Assembly (NCBI GenBank): GCA_910579455.1
Contig: CAJTUT010000004.1
Location: 1 to 64,000, forward strand
Length of the DNA stretch: 64,000 bases
DNA from: an uncultured Bacilli bacterium
Lineage (GTDB): Bacteria > Bacillota_I > Bacilli_A > RF39 > UBA660
Reading direction: 5' to 3'
Shown piece by piece: positions 54,076-61,506 of this stretch. Position numbers and translations under genes: made by a program. Positions within the stretch are counted from its first letter, which is position 1. Each line of letters begins with the position of its first letter. The notes beneath the pieces were generated by a model that saw only the letters and a list, made by a program, of their open reading frames with translations, was not told the DNA's origin and searched no databases.

Positions 54076-54252
54076 ATGACATATAAAATGCAATATATTG
54101 AAAACAGGAGGAAAATGATAGCAATTTCATTGATAGGAATTATATTATTTTGTAGTATGTTTTTACTAAACTATTGTTTTAACTACAAGACTGCAGCTAC
54201 CAATACAGATGTAAAAACAAATGCCTCTGGTGCTATGGAAACTACTAAGTAA
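54076..54252 (+). CDS. 58-residue single-pass membrane peptide
   Basis: The peptide has a basic N-terminal segment ending in 'ENRRK', one hydrophobic segment at about residues 14-35 and a polar Thr/Ala/Asn-rich tail. AGAGAGGGGGGG precedes the ATG, and promoter and terminator are both strong, so it is a real transcription unit. No family is recognised. It lies just ahead of the bacteriocin exporter but is separated from it by a 15-base-pair terminator; an immunity or quality-control role is possible but not shown. Confidence 0.6.
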   Translation: MTYKMQYIENRRKMIAISLIGIILFCSMFLLNYCFNYKTAATNTDVKTNASGAMETTK

Positions 54253-54310
54253 AATTACTAGTAACAGCAAGAATAAGAATTGTAGATTCATTTGAATAAA
54301 AAGGGATGAT

Positions 54311-54356
54311 AAGATATTATACAAAATGTAAATTTGTATAATATCTTAATTTTTTT
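54311..54356 (+). terminator. Very strong terminator
   Basis: AAGATATTATACAAA (54311-54325) and TTTGTATAATATCTT (54333-54347) form a perfect 15-base-pair stem followed by AATTTTTTT. It insulates the exporter genes from the peptide upstream. Confidence 0.9.
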
Positions 54357-54406
54357 AGGAAAAATGTTCAACTTCTACTAATAATATGGTAGGAGGTAAA
54401 ATAAGA

Positions 54407-56470
54407 ATGAAAGTGGTATTACAGGATGGCATTAAAGATTGTGGAATTTGTTGCCTTCTTTCTATTATCAAGCACTATAATGGAAAAGTATCAAAAGAAT
54501 ATTTAAGGCAATTAACAAACACAACTAAGAATGGGGTATCCCTATTTAATTTATTAGAGGCATCAAAGAAAATAGGATTTGAAGTAGAAGCCGTAAAAGG
54601 CGATATAGAAAAAATTAATGCAGATAACTTACCCTGTATCGCACATGTAATTATAAATAAAAGCCATCATCATTTTATAGTAATTTATAAAATAGATGAG
54701 GTTGGTCAAAAAATCTTAGTTATGGATCCTTCCCAAGGAAAAAGAACTTTTTCTACTTCAGAGTTTAAGTTGATGACTAGTAATCATTATTTGTTTTTAA
54801 AACCCATTCAAAAATTACCAATATTTCATGATAATAAAATAATTAGAAAATCAATTTGTTTATTTCTAAAAAAGAAGAAGCATTATATATTATTTCTTTT
54901 CTTCTTAACTATATTTTACTTTGTATTTAATGTCTTTTCTTCTTATCATTTTAAATATTTAATTGATTATGGCATTAACTATAATACAAGTAATAACTTA
55001 GGACTCATAAGTTTTGTAGTTTTATTTATTTACTTATTAAAAGAATTCTCATCCCTTTTCAGAAAAATATTATTATTGAAATATGGTCTATTGTTTGATC
55101 AAAGTATTACCATAAAAACACTCAATCAGCTTATTTTACTTCCTTATCTTTATTATAAAAATAGGACAACAGGGGAGGTTATCACAAGAGTTAAAGATCT
55201 GTCTATAATCAAAGAGTATTTAACGTTAGTTCTTTTATTTGTTACTACAGATCTTGTTAGTATCCTAATTTTTATAATTCTCTTATTTAATATCAATAAA
55301 AAACTTTCTGTAATAGCACTATTCTTATTATTGTTTTTGATTTTAATTAGCATTGTTTTTAAAAGGATAGCAAAGCAAAAAACGGAAAGACTATATCGAG
55401 AGGAGGAACAGATCAATTCATTTTTAATTGAAACATTATCTAGTGTAGAAGCAATTAAGGGAATGCATATAGAATTTCGTATCATTAAGAAATTTATTAG
55501 AAAGTATAGAAATTTTTTAAGCTCTCTGTACTCTTTATCACTAACATCCGAAGTAGTTGTAGTATTAAAAAGTATAGTCTATAATATATTTATGGTGATT
55601 ATTTTATATTATGGATCAAGTTATATAATAAAAGGTCAAGTAAGTTTAAGTGATATAATCGTATTTCAAAGTATACTGAGTTTTTATACTAACTCTTTTC
55701 AAAGCCTAATTAATATTATTACAGAATATCCCAGATATAAAGTAGCAAGTGAAAGGATAGAAGATTTATTTACTATCAAAAAAGAAGTATTCCAAGGAGG
55801 TAATTATTATAAATTATATAGTTTGGAGGGGGATATTTTTTATCATAATTTAACATATTCCTATAATGGAAAACTTCTATTAGATCATATTAATTTAACC
55901 ATTAGATTTGGTGAAAAGATCTTTTTATATGGACCAAGTGGAGTAGGAAAATCAACACTTATAAAAATTTTAATGAGATATATAGAGGTCCCTTTTAATA
56001 GTTTATCTGTAAATGGGATTGATATAAATCATTATCATTTAGATGTATTAAGGGAACATATTACATATATTTCACAGCAAGAATTTTTATTTAATGATAC
56101 AATTTTGAATAATATTAGACTATATCGGAATTTTCCAAAAGAAGAAGTTCAAAAGGTTATGAATTTAACATTAGTTGATGAGGTGGCATCTATGGATAAA
56201 CTAGTAGAAGAAAATGGCTTTAATTTTAGTGGAGGGGAAAGACAAAGAATTGTTTTAGCTAGAAGTATTTTAAAGAAAAGTGATATCTATATTTTTGATG
56301 AGGCATTTAGCCAAATTGATACAATAAGAGAAAGAAAGATACTTTTAAATATATTTGGATATTTAAAAAATAAGACGATTATTGTAATATCTCATCGCTT
56401 TGATAATAAAGAATTATTTGATAGGGTTATAGCTTTAAAAAACGGACAAATCAATGAAGAAAAATTATGA
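54407..56470 (+). CDS. Peptidase-containing ABC transporter for double-glycine peptides
   Basis: The 687-residue protein is a bacteriocin exporter of the PCAT type (LagD/ComA/NisT-like with protease). The N-terminal C39 peptidase (1-135) has catalytic Cys in 'QDGIKDCGICCLLS', His in 'HHHFIVIY' and Asp in 'VMDPSQGK'. Six membrane helices follow (about 160-430), then an ABC domain with 'GPSGVGKSTL', 'SGGERQRIVLARS' and 'DIYIFDEAFS'. It would cleave leaders after Gly-Gly and export the cores. The ATG at 54407 has AGGAGG ten bases upstream; an earlier in-frame ATG at 54386 precedes the site. Two matching peptides lie 390 bases downstream. Confidence 0.93.
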   Translation: MKVVLQDGIKDCGICCLLSIIKHYNGKVSKEYLRQLTNTTKNGVSLFNLLEASKKIGFEVEAVKGDIEKINADNLPCIAHVIINKSHHHFIVIYKIDEVGQKILVMDPSQGKRTFSTSEFKLMTSNHYLFLKPIQKLPIFHDNKIIRKSICLFLKKKKHYILFLFFLTIFYFVFNVFSSYHFKYLIDYGINYNTSNNLGLISFVVLFIYLLKEFSSLFRKILLLKYGLLFDQSITIKTLNQLILLPYLYYKNRTTGEVITRVKDLSIIKEYLTLVLLFVTTDLVSILIFIILLFNINKKLSVIALFLLLFLILISIVFKRIAKQKTERLYREEEQINSFLIETLSSVEAIKGMHIEFRIIKKFIRKYRNFLSSLYSLSLTSEVVVVLKSIVYNIFMVIILYYGSSYIIKGQVSLSDIIVFQSILSFYTNSFQSLINIITEYPRYKVASERIEDLFTIKKEVFQGGNYYKLYSLEGDIFYHNLTYSYNGKLLLDHINLTIRFGEKIFLYGPSGVGKSTLIKILMRYIEVPFNSLSVNGIDINHYHLDVLREHITYISQQEFLFNDTILNNIRLYRNFPKEEVQKVMNLTLVDEVASMDKLVEENGFNFSGGERQRIVLARSILKKSDIYIFDEAFSQIDTIRERKILLNIFGYLKNKTIIVISHRFDNKELFDRVIALKNGQINEEKL

Positions 56471-56855
56471 AAAAAACCAATTAATAATTAGTATTAGTTT
56501 TATATTTATCATTTTATGTACCTTATTTTTAACTCATATCTTTACGTATAGATACCGTAGTTACCAGGTATTAGATTCTATATTAATTAGTAAAAATTAC
56601 ATAAAATTAATGATAACAACAAAGGAATTAACATTATTAAAAAAGAGTAATTTTATATTAATTGATAATACAAAAAGAAAAATAGAAATAACTCATGTTC
56701 AAAGAAATGTTTTAAAAAGAAAGGTATCCTATCATGATGTAATAATCAGAGTAAAAACACCTAAAAAATATCATGATGGAGATTATATGAAAGTGACAGT
56801 ATATGAACAAAAACGACGTATGATTCATATATTTAAGTCATGTTGGAAGGAGTGA
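56454..56855 (+). CDS. Accessory membrane protein of the bacteriocin exporter
   Basis: The 133-residue protein has one N-terminal membrane segment (about 9-29) and a small beta-rich extracellular domain rich in Lys and Arg. It overlaps the exporter gene by 17 bases and ends three bases before the first bacteriocin gene, so it is in the same operon. It occupies the position of the HlyD-like accessory proteins of bacteriocin exporters (MesE/LcnD type) but is far too short to have their coiled coil and lipoyl domains. It may be a reduced accessory protein or part of immunity; the sequence does not decide. Confidence 0.65.
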   Translation: MKKNYEKNQLIISISFIFIILCTLFLTHIFTYRYRSYQVLDSILISKNYIKLMITTKELTLLKKSNFILIDNTKRKIEITHVQRNVLKRKVSYHDVIIRVKTPKKYHDGDYMKVTVYEQKRRMIHIFKSCWKE

Positions 56856-56857
56856 AT

Positions 56858-56998
56858 ATGAAAAGGTTAGATACAAAAGAATTAGAAAGGATAACAGGTG
56901 GATTTTCTACTTGGGCTGCTTTGGGAATTGTGTCAGCAGTATTATTCCTATCAGGAGTATTTGGTGGAATTGTTCATCCTAAATCATGCGGGGAATGA
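56858..56998 (+). CDS. Double-glycine leader peptide 1 of a putative two-peptide bacteriocin
   Basis: The 46-residue precursor has the leader 'MKRLDTKELERITGG' with the expected hydrophobic/acidic spacing and Gly-Gly cleavage site. The 31-residue core starts FSTWAALG, is hydrophobic and contains GIVSA (GxxxA) and GVFGG (GxxxG) helix-packing motifs and one Cys near the end. GAAGGAGTG precedes the ATG. It follows the exporter and accessory genes without a gap. GxxxG motifs are the hallmark of class IIb bacteriocins, which act as paired peptides. Activity is inferred. Confidence 0.8.
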   Translation: MKRLDTKELERITGGFSTWAALGIVSAVLFLSGVFGGIVHPKSCGE

Positions 56999-57168
56999 CA
57001 CCGATCAAAGAGGATACAACAAGAAATATAATAGGTGGTTCCAATTATGTTAGTGGAACTGTAATTAACGCCTTGGTAAATGTAATTAAATTATTGATGG
57101 ATGCGGGACAAACAGTTGGCTCTTCTATAAGAAGGGTAGTAGATCATAATGTATGTCCATTAAAGTAA
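56995..57168 (+). CDS. Double-glycine leader peptide 2 of a putative two-peptide bacteriocin
   Basis: The start at 56995 overlaps the stop of peptide 1 (ATGA) with GGGGA directly upstream, so translation is coupled. The leader 'MTPIKEDTTRNIIGG' ends in Gly-Gly. The 42-residue core starts SNYVSGTV, contains a GQTVG (GxxxG) motif in an amphipathic stretch, a basic 'SIRRVVDHN' tail and one Cys. Equal-length leaders, coupling and a shared GxxxG motif support a class IIb pair with peptide 1. An upstream in-frame ATG at 56986 is possible but would extend the leader unusually. Confidence 0.78.
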   Translation: MTPIKEDTTRNIIGGSNYVSGTVINALVNVIKLLMDAGQTVGSSIRRVVDHNVCPLK

Positions 57169-57239
57169 TCAGAAATCATAAAAAGATAATATATTATAGT
57201 CTAGTTATTTTAATTCCAGTGTTTTTATATCTATTTTAA
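57153..57239 (+). CDS. 28-residue hydrophobic peptide, candidate immunity peptide
   Basis: This frame overlaps the last 16 bases of peptide 2. It encodes a basic head 'MSIKVIRNHKKII' and a 15-residue hydrophobic segment to the stop. No separate ribosome site is seen, so it would depend on coupling to peptide 2. Every bacteriocin cassette needs immunity and no other candidate lies downstream, but a frame this short can arise by chance. Confidence 0.35.
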   Translation: MSIKVIRNHKKIIYYSLVILIPVFLYLF

Positions 57240-57240
57240 T

Positions 57241-57266
57241 TTACCTATTCTATAGGTAATTATTTT
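57241..57266 (+). terminator. Terminator of the bacteriocin operon
   Basis: TTACCTAT (57241-57248) and ATAGGTAA (57252-57259) form an eight-base-pair stem with a three-base loop, followed by TTATTTT. Confidence 0.6.
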
Positions 57267-57337
57267 GGCATATTTTTAATAAATATTTATAAAATTATAT
57301 CAAAGTAGAAAATAAATAAAAAAAATGTCAAAAATCA

Positions 57338-57366
57338 TTGAAAAATAAAGAAAAATTTGTTATAAT
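57338..57366 (+). promoter_or_regulatory. rpsU promoter
   Basis: TTGAAA (57338-57343) and TATAAT (57361-57366) are separated by 17 bases. Confidence 0.8.
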
Positions 57367-57397
57367 CATTTTTAGAAAAAGCGAAGGGAGGGATAAG

Positions 57398-57616
57398 ATG
57401 GCAACTCAAGTCACTGTAAAAAATGGAAATTTGGATATGGCTTTAAAAAAATTTAAACAAAAAGTAGCTAGAGACGGTGTCCCTTCAGAATGTAAAAAAA
57501 GAGAATGTTATGATAAACCAGGAGTAAGAAGACGTAATGCGAAAAAAGAAGGAATCAAGAATTCTAGAAAGAGAGATAAAAATAGAGATAAGAAAGAACG
57601 AAAAAATAGAGATTAA
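57398..57616 (+). CDS. rpsU: Ribosomal protein S21
   Basis: The 72-residue basic protein contains the S21 pattern 'VKNGNLDMALKKFKQKV' and 'KKRECYDKPGVRRR', with a longer Lys/Arg-rich tail than Bacillus S21. GAAGGGAGG precedes the ATG at 57398. It starts the conserved rpsU-yqeY block of Bacilli, although a terminator separates the two here. Confidence 0.95.
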   Translation: MATQVTVKNGNLDMALKKFKQKVARDGVPSECKKRECYDKPGVRRRNAKKEGIKNSRKRDKNRDKKERKNRD

Positions 57617-57634
57617 TTAAAATCTCTATTTTTT
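57603..57634 (+). terminator. rpsU terminator
   Basis: AAATAGAGATT (57603-57613) pairs with AATCTCTATTT (57620-57630), followed by T; the 5' arm overlaps the end of rpsU. Confidence 0.8.
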
Positions 57635-57715
57635 TCAACCTGAGAATACTTCATAAATATAAATATCTAGCTAATTAGAAGGTTTAGGTGTATAATATAT
57701 AAGGAGAGTGATAAA

Positions 57716-58159
57716 ATGGAATTAGTAGAAAAATTGAAAAATGATATGATTGGTGCTATGAAAGCAAAAGATAAGGAACGACTTACTGTAATTCGAATGG
57801 TGAAAGCGGCTTTAGATAAAGAACGAATTGATAAAAAAGTAGAGATTAATGATGGATTATTAATTGATGTAGTAAATAAACAAGTAAAATTACGTAAAGA
57901 CTCTATCGAGGAGTTTAAAAAGGCATCCAGGACAGACTTAATAGAAAAAACAGAACACGAGTTGAATGTATTGATGGATTATTTACCAGAACCATTAAGT
58001 AAAGAAGAGGTAGACAGAATTATAGAAGAAGAGATTAAAAATGTGAATGCAGAAAGTATCAAAGATATGGGAAAAATAATGAAACAAGTAACCCCCAGAG
58101 TAAAAGGAAAATTTGATATGAGACAAGTTAGCGAGATTATAAAAAAGAAACTGAATTGA
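57716..58159 (+). CDS. yqeY: GatB/YqeY domain protein
   Basis: The 147-residue helical protein begins with 'LKNDMIGAMKAKDKERLTVI' and contains 'TEHELNVLMDYLPEPLSKEE', the YqeY signature, a domain shared with the tail of amidotransferase subunit GatB. It probably binds tRNA, but its role is not established. AAGGAGAGTG precedes the ATG. It follows rpsU as in Bacillus. A hairpin with T-run overlaps its stop codon. Confidence 0.92.
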   Translation: MELVEKLKNDMIGAMKAKDKERLTVIRMVKAALDKERIDKKVEINDGLLIDVVNKQVKLRKDSIEEFKKASRTDLIEKTEHELNVLMDYLPEPLSKEEVDRIIEEEIKNVNAESIKDMGKIMKQVTPRVKGKFDMRQVSEIIKKKLN

Positions 58160-58183
58160 TCCTTAGATGGTTAATTCTTTTTT
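58153..58183 (+). terminator. yqeY terminator
   Basis: GAATTGATC (58153-58161) pairs with GGTTAATTC (58169-58177, two wobbles), followed by six T. Confidence 0.65.
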
Positions 58184-58277
58184 ATTGAAAGAGAAATGAA
58201 TTATTATATTCCAATTTATTTTCCTTTTTAAACGACTTATTCTTGTTGCAAAAACATATCCTTAATTAGGTGATAGA

Positions 58278-58520
58278 ATGTTTCAGTCTATAAAAAATTA
58301 TATCAATGATAATGAATTTAAGTTGACTGTATTTGAAGATAGAGTCTATGTAGCAAATTATCTAAAAATTATTTCTTTGGAAGATGAGAGAATCTCATTT
58401 TTGACACAGAAAGGGAGAATTATCATTAAGGGAAATAATTTATGCCTAAATAAATTATTAGAAGACGAGGTTTTAATCAGTGGAAGAGTATCTAATATTG
58501 AGGTAGATTTTAATGAATAG
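58278..58520 (+). CDS. yqfC: YqfC-like sporulation protein
   Basis: The 80-residue protein fits the YabP/YqfC family: 'FKLTVFEDRVYVANYLKIIS' followed by 'GRIIIKGNNLCLNKLLEDEV' and a final 'LISGRVSNIEVDF', a small beta domain. It precedes yqfD with an eight-base overlap, the standard arrangement. In Bacillus both are sigma-E-dependent sporulation genes; YqfC is thought to act at the engulfment membranes. AGGTGAT precedes the ATG. Confidence 0.85.
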   Translation: MFQSIKNYINDNEFKLTVFEDRVYVANYLKIISLEDERISFLTQKGRIIIKGNNLCLNKLLEDEVLISGRVSNIEVDFNE

Positions 58521-59697
58521 TAAATATCAATTAAAAATTACTGGGAAAAATCCTAAAAGATTCCTAAAAGATTTAATAAAATTAAAAATATCACTCTATC
58601 ATATGGAAAATCATGATAAATACTCTATCATAATAGTAGATGGAAATGGTTTGAATGAGATAAGGAAATTAAAAACAAGTTATCAAATTAGATTAGTTAG
58701 GGAATATGGTTATATTAAATATAAACACTTATTAAAAAAATATATTTGGTTTTTGCTTTCTTTGGTTTTGTCTATTATCATAATAGAAGGCTTATCAAAT
58801 GTTGTTTTCTCGGTAGAAGTAGAGCACTCTAAAAAAGAAATTAGAGAACTTATTTTAAATGATTTAGAAACATATGGAATTAAGAAATATCATTTTAGAG
58901 TAAGCTATCAAAAAAAAGAGCAGATCAAGAAGAAGATATTAGCTAAGGAAACGGATCGAATAGAATGGCTAGAAATTGAAAGAGTTGGTACCAAATATAT
59001 TGTATCGGTAGAAGAAAGAATTAAAAATGAAGGACCTAAAAATAGAAATGCACAAAACATTATTGCTAAAAAGGATGCTATGATTTTACGGATTAATGCG
59101 ACCAGTGGCGAGGTAGTAAAAAAAAGATATGACTATGTAAAAAAAGGAGACATTTTAATCAGTGGATTTATAACAAGAGATGAGAAAATAGTCTCTAAAA
59201 CCAGGGCTGATGGAAAAGTTTTTGGTGAAGTATGGTACAAAGTAAATATTGATTTACCTAAAAAATATCAAGTGATCAATAAAACTGGAAAAAGAAAGAA
59301 AAAAATAGAGTTAAAAATTTTTGATAAGAGTTTATTTTTATTTGAACTTAATCAATATAAAACTTACCAAGTACAAAGAAAAACAATAATAAAAAACCCA
59401 ATTATTCCTTTGGGGATTTATAATACAACAATTCATGAAACCAAAGAGATCTCTAAAAATTATAATCATAATAACGCCTCACAAGAGGCAATGAAAATTG
59501 CTAGCAGGAAATTATTAGAAAAATTAGGGGATGAAGATCGTATTATTTCTAAAAAAGTTTTGAAAAAGACAGAAAAAAATAGTAGAATAATAGTAGAGGT
59601 ATTTTTTAAAGTAGAAGAAGACATTAGAGATACAGAAAATATAGAAAATATCAAAATAGAGGATATAGAAGGTGAAAAGAGTGAACCAAGTAACTAA
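58513..59697 (+). CDS. yqfD: YqfD-like sporulation membrane protein
   Basis: The 394-residue protein has a ferredoxin-like N-terminal region (1-70), a membrane segment (about 76-95: 'YIWFLLSLVLSIIIIEGLSN'), and a large extracytoplasmic beta-rich domain with 'RIEWLEIERVGTKYIVSVEE', 'ATSGEVVKKRYDYVKKGDIL' and 'LISGFI'. These match YqfD. The acidic C-terminal tail overlaps the next gene. It is a required sporulation protein in Bacillus with unknown biochemistry. In Bacillus phoH follows; here it does not. Confidence 0.88.
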   Translation: MNSKYQLKITGKNPKRFLKDLIKLKISLYHMENHDKYSIIIVDGNGLNEIRKLKTSYQIRLVREYGYIKYKHLLKKYIWFLLSLVLSIIIIEGLSNVVFSVEVEHSKKEIRELILNDLETYGIKKYHFRVSYQKKEQIKKKILAKETDRIEWLEIERVGTKYIVSVEERIKNEGPKNRNAQNIIAKKDAMILRINATSGEVVKKRYDYVKKGDILISGFITRDEKIVSKTRADGKVFGEVWYKVNIDLPKKYQVINKTGKRKKKIELKIFDKSLFLFELNQYKTYQVQRKTIIKNPIIPLGIYNTTIHETKEISKNYNHNNASQEAMKIASRKLLEKLGDEDRIISKKVLKKTEKNSRIIVEVFFKVEEDIRDTENIENIKIEDIEGEKSEPSN

Positions 59698-60277
59698 AAC
59701 GATTCAGGATGTTATAGATATGACTTGGCCTATGATTTTAATATCAATTGTAATTATTGTTTCATTAAGAATTACGTATTTAATAAAAAATCATAAGCAT
59801 TTAATTTTATATAAAGAACTTTTCATGTTATCATTTATTATTTATATATTGTGTTTGTTTCAAGTAGTAACTTTTCAAGATGATGTTACTTGGAGTAGTA
59901 ATAATTTTATTCCGTTTAGGGAAATATTTAGATATCGATTAGGAAGTCGCCTATTTTTAAAAAATGTATTAGGAAATGTACTACTTTTTATGCCCTTTGG
60001 CTTTTTTGCTAGTTACTATTTAAATGTTAAAAAATCATATAGTATTATTATTCTAACTATGATAGCATCTATATCTATTGAATCTGTACAAATGTCAATA
60101 GGAAGGGTATTTGATGTAGATGATATTTTACTTAATATCTGTGGAGGGATTTTAGGATATGTGGTATATTACTTTTTAAAGAAGCTAACAAATAAGTTGC
60201 CAGAATTTATGAAAAATGAGATGTTTTTAAATGTTATATCGATTATAATATTGTTAGGAGTTATTTGTTTAATATAG
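59681..60277 (+). CDS. VanZ-family membrane protein
   Basis: The protein of about 198 residues has four or five membrane segments and VanZ-like motifs: 'NNFIPFREIFRYR', 'KNVLGNVLLFMPFGFFAS' and 'SIESVQMSIGRVFDVDDIL' with 'NICGGILGY'. VanZ proteins are linked to teicoplanin resistance but most chromosomal members have unknown roles. The GTG at 59681 is preferred since AAGGTGA lies six bases upstream; a GTG at 59672 is the alternative. It sits where phoH would be in the Bacillus gene order and overlaps yqfD. Confidence 0.85.
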   Translation: MNQVTKTIQDVIDMTWPMILISIVIIVSLRITYLIKNHKHLILYKELFMLSFIIYILCLFQVVTFQDDVTWSSNNFIPFREIFRYRLGSRLFLKNVLGNVLLFMPFGFFASYYLNVKKSYSIIILTMIASISIESVQMSIGRVFDVDDILLNICGGILGYVVYYFLKKLTNKLPEFMKNEMFLNVISIIILLGVICLI

Positions 60278-60285
60278 GTGGTTGT

Positions 60286-60735
60286 ATGAATAATATAGAA
60301 ATTTTTAATCAAACGCATGAAGATATAAAAGAACTAATTATGATCAGAAAAGTTTTAGAATATGCTATTAAAAAAGAGGAGTTAAATCAGGTAGAGTTTA
60401 ATGTAATTTTAGTAGATAATGATTATATTCACAATTTGAATAAAGAGTATCGAAATATAGATCGGGAAACAGATGTCATAACATTTGCTTTGGAGGATGA
60501 TAAGATATTAGTTAATGCTAGTAACAGTAGAATTTTAGGCGATATTTATATCTCAGTAGAAAAGGCAAAGGAACAGGCACTAGAATACCAACATTCTTTT
60601 AAAAGAGAAATTATTTTCTTGGCGGTTCATGGATTCTATCATTTATTAGGTTATGATCATAGAAACAAAGAAGAGGAAGAAATAATGTTTCGAAAACAGG
60701 AGGAAGTATTAGATGAATTCAAGATCAAAAGATAG
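60286..60735 (+). CDS. ybeY: Endoribonuclease YbeY
   Basis: YbeY is a metal-dependent RNase for 16S rRNA 3'-end maturation and ribosome quality control. The zinc motif 'VHGFYHLLGYDH' (HxxxHxxxxxH) is complete, with 'NKEYRNIDRETDVITFAL' upstream. The 149 residues counted from the ATG at 60286 are typical; AGGTGGT lies just before it, while an in-frame TTG at 60265 does not have a site. It overlaps dgkA by 23 bases. Confidence 0.95.
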   Translation: MNNIEIFNQTHEDIKELIMIRKVLEYAIKKEELNQVEFNVILVDNDYIHNLNKEYRNIDRETDVITFALEDDKILVNASNSRILGDIYISVEKAKEQALEYQHSFKREIIFLAVHGFYHLLGYDHRNKEEEEIMFRKQEEVLDEFKIKR

Positions 60736-61126
60736 GAATAATAAAAAAATTTTAGATAAAAAAAGATTAAGAAATAGTTTTAAATTTGCCTTTCAAGGAG
60801 TAATAACAGCTTATAAAACAGAACAAAATTTAAGAATCCACACGATGGTAGCAATTGTTGTAATTATTTTAGGATTGACCTTTCAAATTAGCGACTTGGA
60901 ATGGTTTATTTGTTTAATCTTAATTGGACTGGTATTGATGGCTGAGTTTTTCAATACTGCATTAGAAAATATTGTAGATATGATTACAATGGAAATTAAT
61001 CCATATGCCAAGAAAGCCAAAGATATGGCAAGTAGTGGGGTCCTTGCTATGGCAATTATATCTGCAATAGTGGGATTGATTATTTTTCTTCCAAAAGTCA
61101 TTCATTTAATAGGAGGTATATTATGA
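60713..61126 (+). CDS. dgkA: Undecaprenol kinase/diacylglycerol kinase DgkA
   Basis: Gram-positive DgkA phosphorylates undecaprenol to make the lipid carrier undecaprenyl phosphate. Three membrane segments follow a basic N-terminus, and the catalytic 'LMAEFFNTALENIVDMIT' with the conserved Glu and Asn is clear, as is 'AKDMASSGVLAMAI'. The 137 residues match the family. AGGAGGA precedes the ATG eight bases upstream, inside ybeY. Its role ties in with uppP and the DUF368 gene elsewhere in the window. Confidence 0.94.
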   Translation: MNSRSKDRNNKKILDKKRLRNSFKFAFQGVITAYKTEQNLRIHTMVAIVVIILGLTFQISDLEWFICLILIGLVLMAEFFNTALENIVDMITMEINPYAKKAKDMASSGVLAMAIISAIVGLIIFLPKVIHLIGGIL

Positions 61127-61506
61127 AAGAGAAGTTATTACAGTTACATAAAAATAGTTATTGTCCATATTCTAATTTTCAAGTTTCAGCAGCAGTAGTG
61201 ATGAAAGATGGAAAAGAATTTTATGGAGTAAATGTAGAAAATTCTAATGGGACAAGCATATGTGCTGAGAGAAATGCAATAGCTAGTGCGGTATGTGCAG
61301 GGTATAAAAGGGGGGATTTTTTAGAGTTAAATGTAATGGTATCTAGTGGAAAGATAGGGACTCCCTGTTTTGCCTGTCGTCAAGTTATTATAGAGTTTTT
61401 CGGTTTAAAAGATACTATCCGATGCTTTGCAACAACGGGCGAGTATAAAGAGTATACAGTGAAAGAACTATGCCCTTATCCCTTTGGAAGCGGGGACTTA
61501 GTATGA
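61123..61506 (+). CDS. cdd: Cytidine deaminase
   Basis: Cdd deaminates cytidine to uridine in pyrimidine salvage. The 127-residue protein has 'YCPYSNFQVSAAVV', 'NGTSICAERNAIASAV' with zinc-binding Cys and catalytic Glu, and 'GTPCFACRQVIIEF' with the PCxxC zinc ligands, the homotetrameric type. AGGAGGTATATT precedes the ATG. It overlaps dgkA and era by four bases each. Confidence 0.96.
   Translation: MKEKLLQLHKNSYCPYSNFQVSAAVVMKDGKEFYGVNVENSNGTSICAERNAIASAVCAGYKRGDFLELNVMVSSGKIGTPCFACRQVIIEFFGLKDTIRCFATTGEYKEYTVKELCPYPFGSGDLV

Noticed and set aside
57338..57397. N-terminal extension of S21 from an upstream TTG
   Set aside because: The extension would overlap the promoter -35 and -10, and GAAGGGAGG clearly sets the ATG at 57398.
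58234..58262. Sigma-E-like promoter before yqfC (CATATCCT)
   Set aside because: The -10 would place the transcript start at or inside the ribosome site, and the -35 match is poor.
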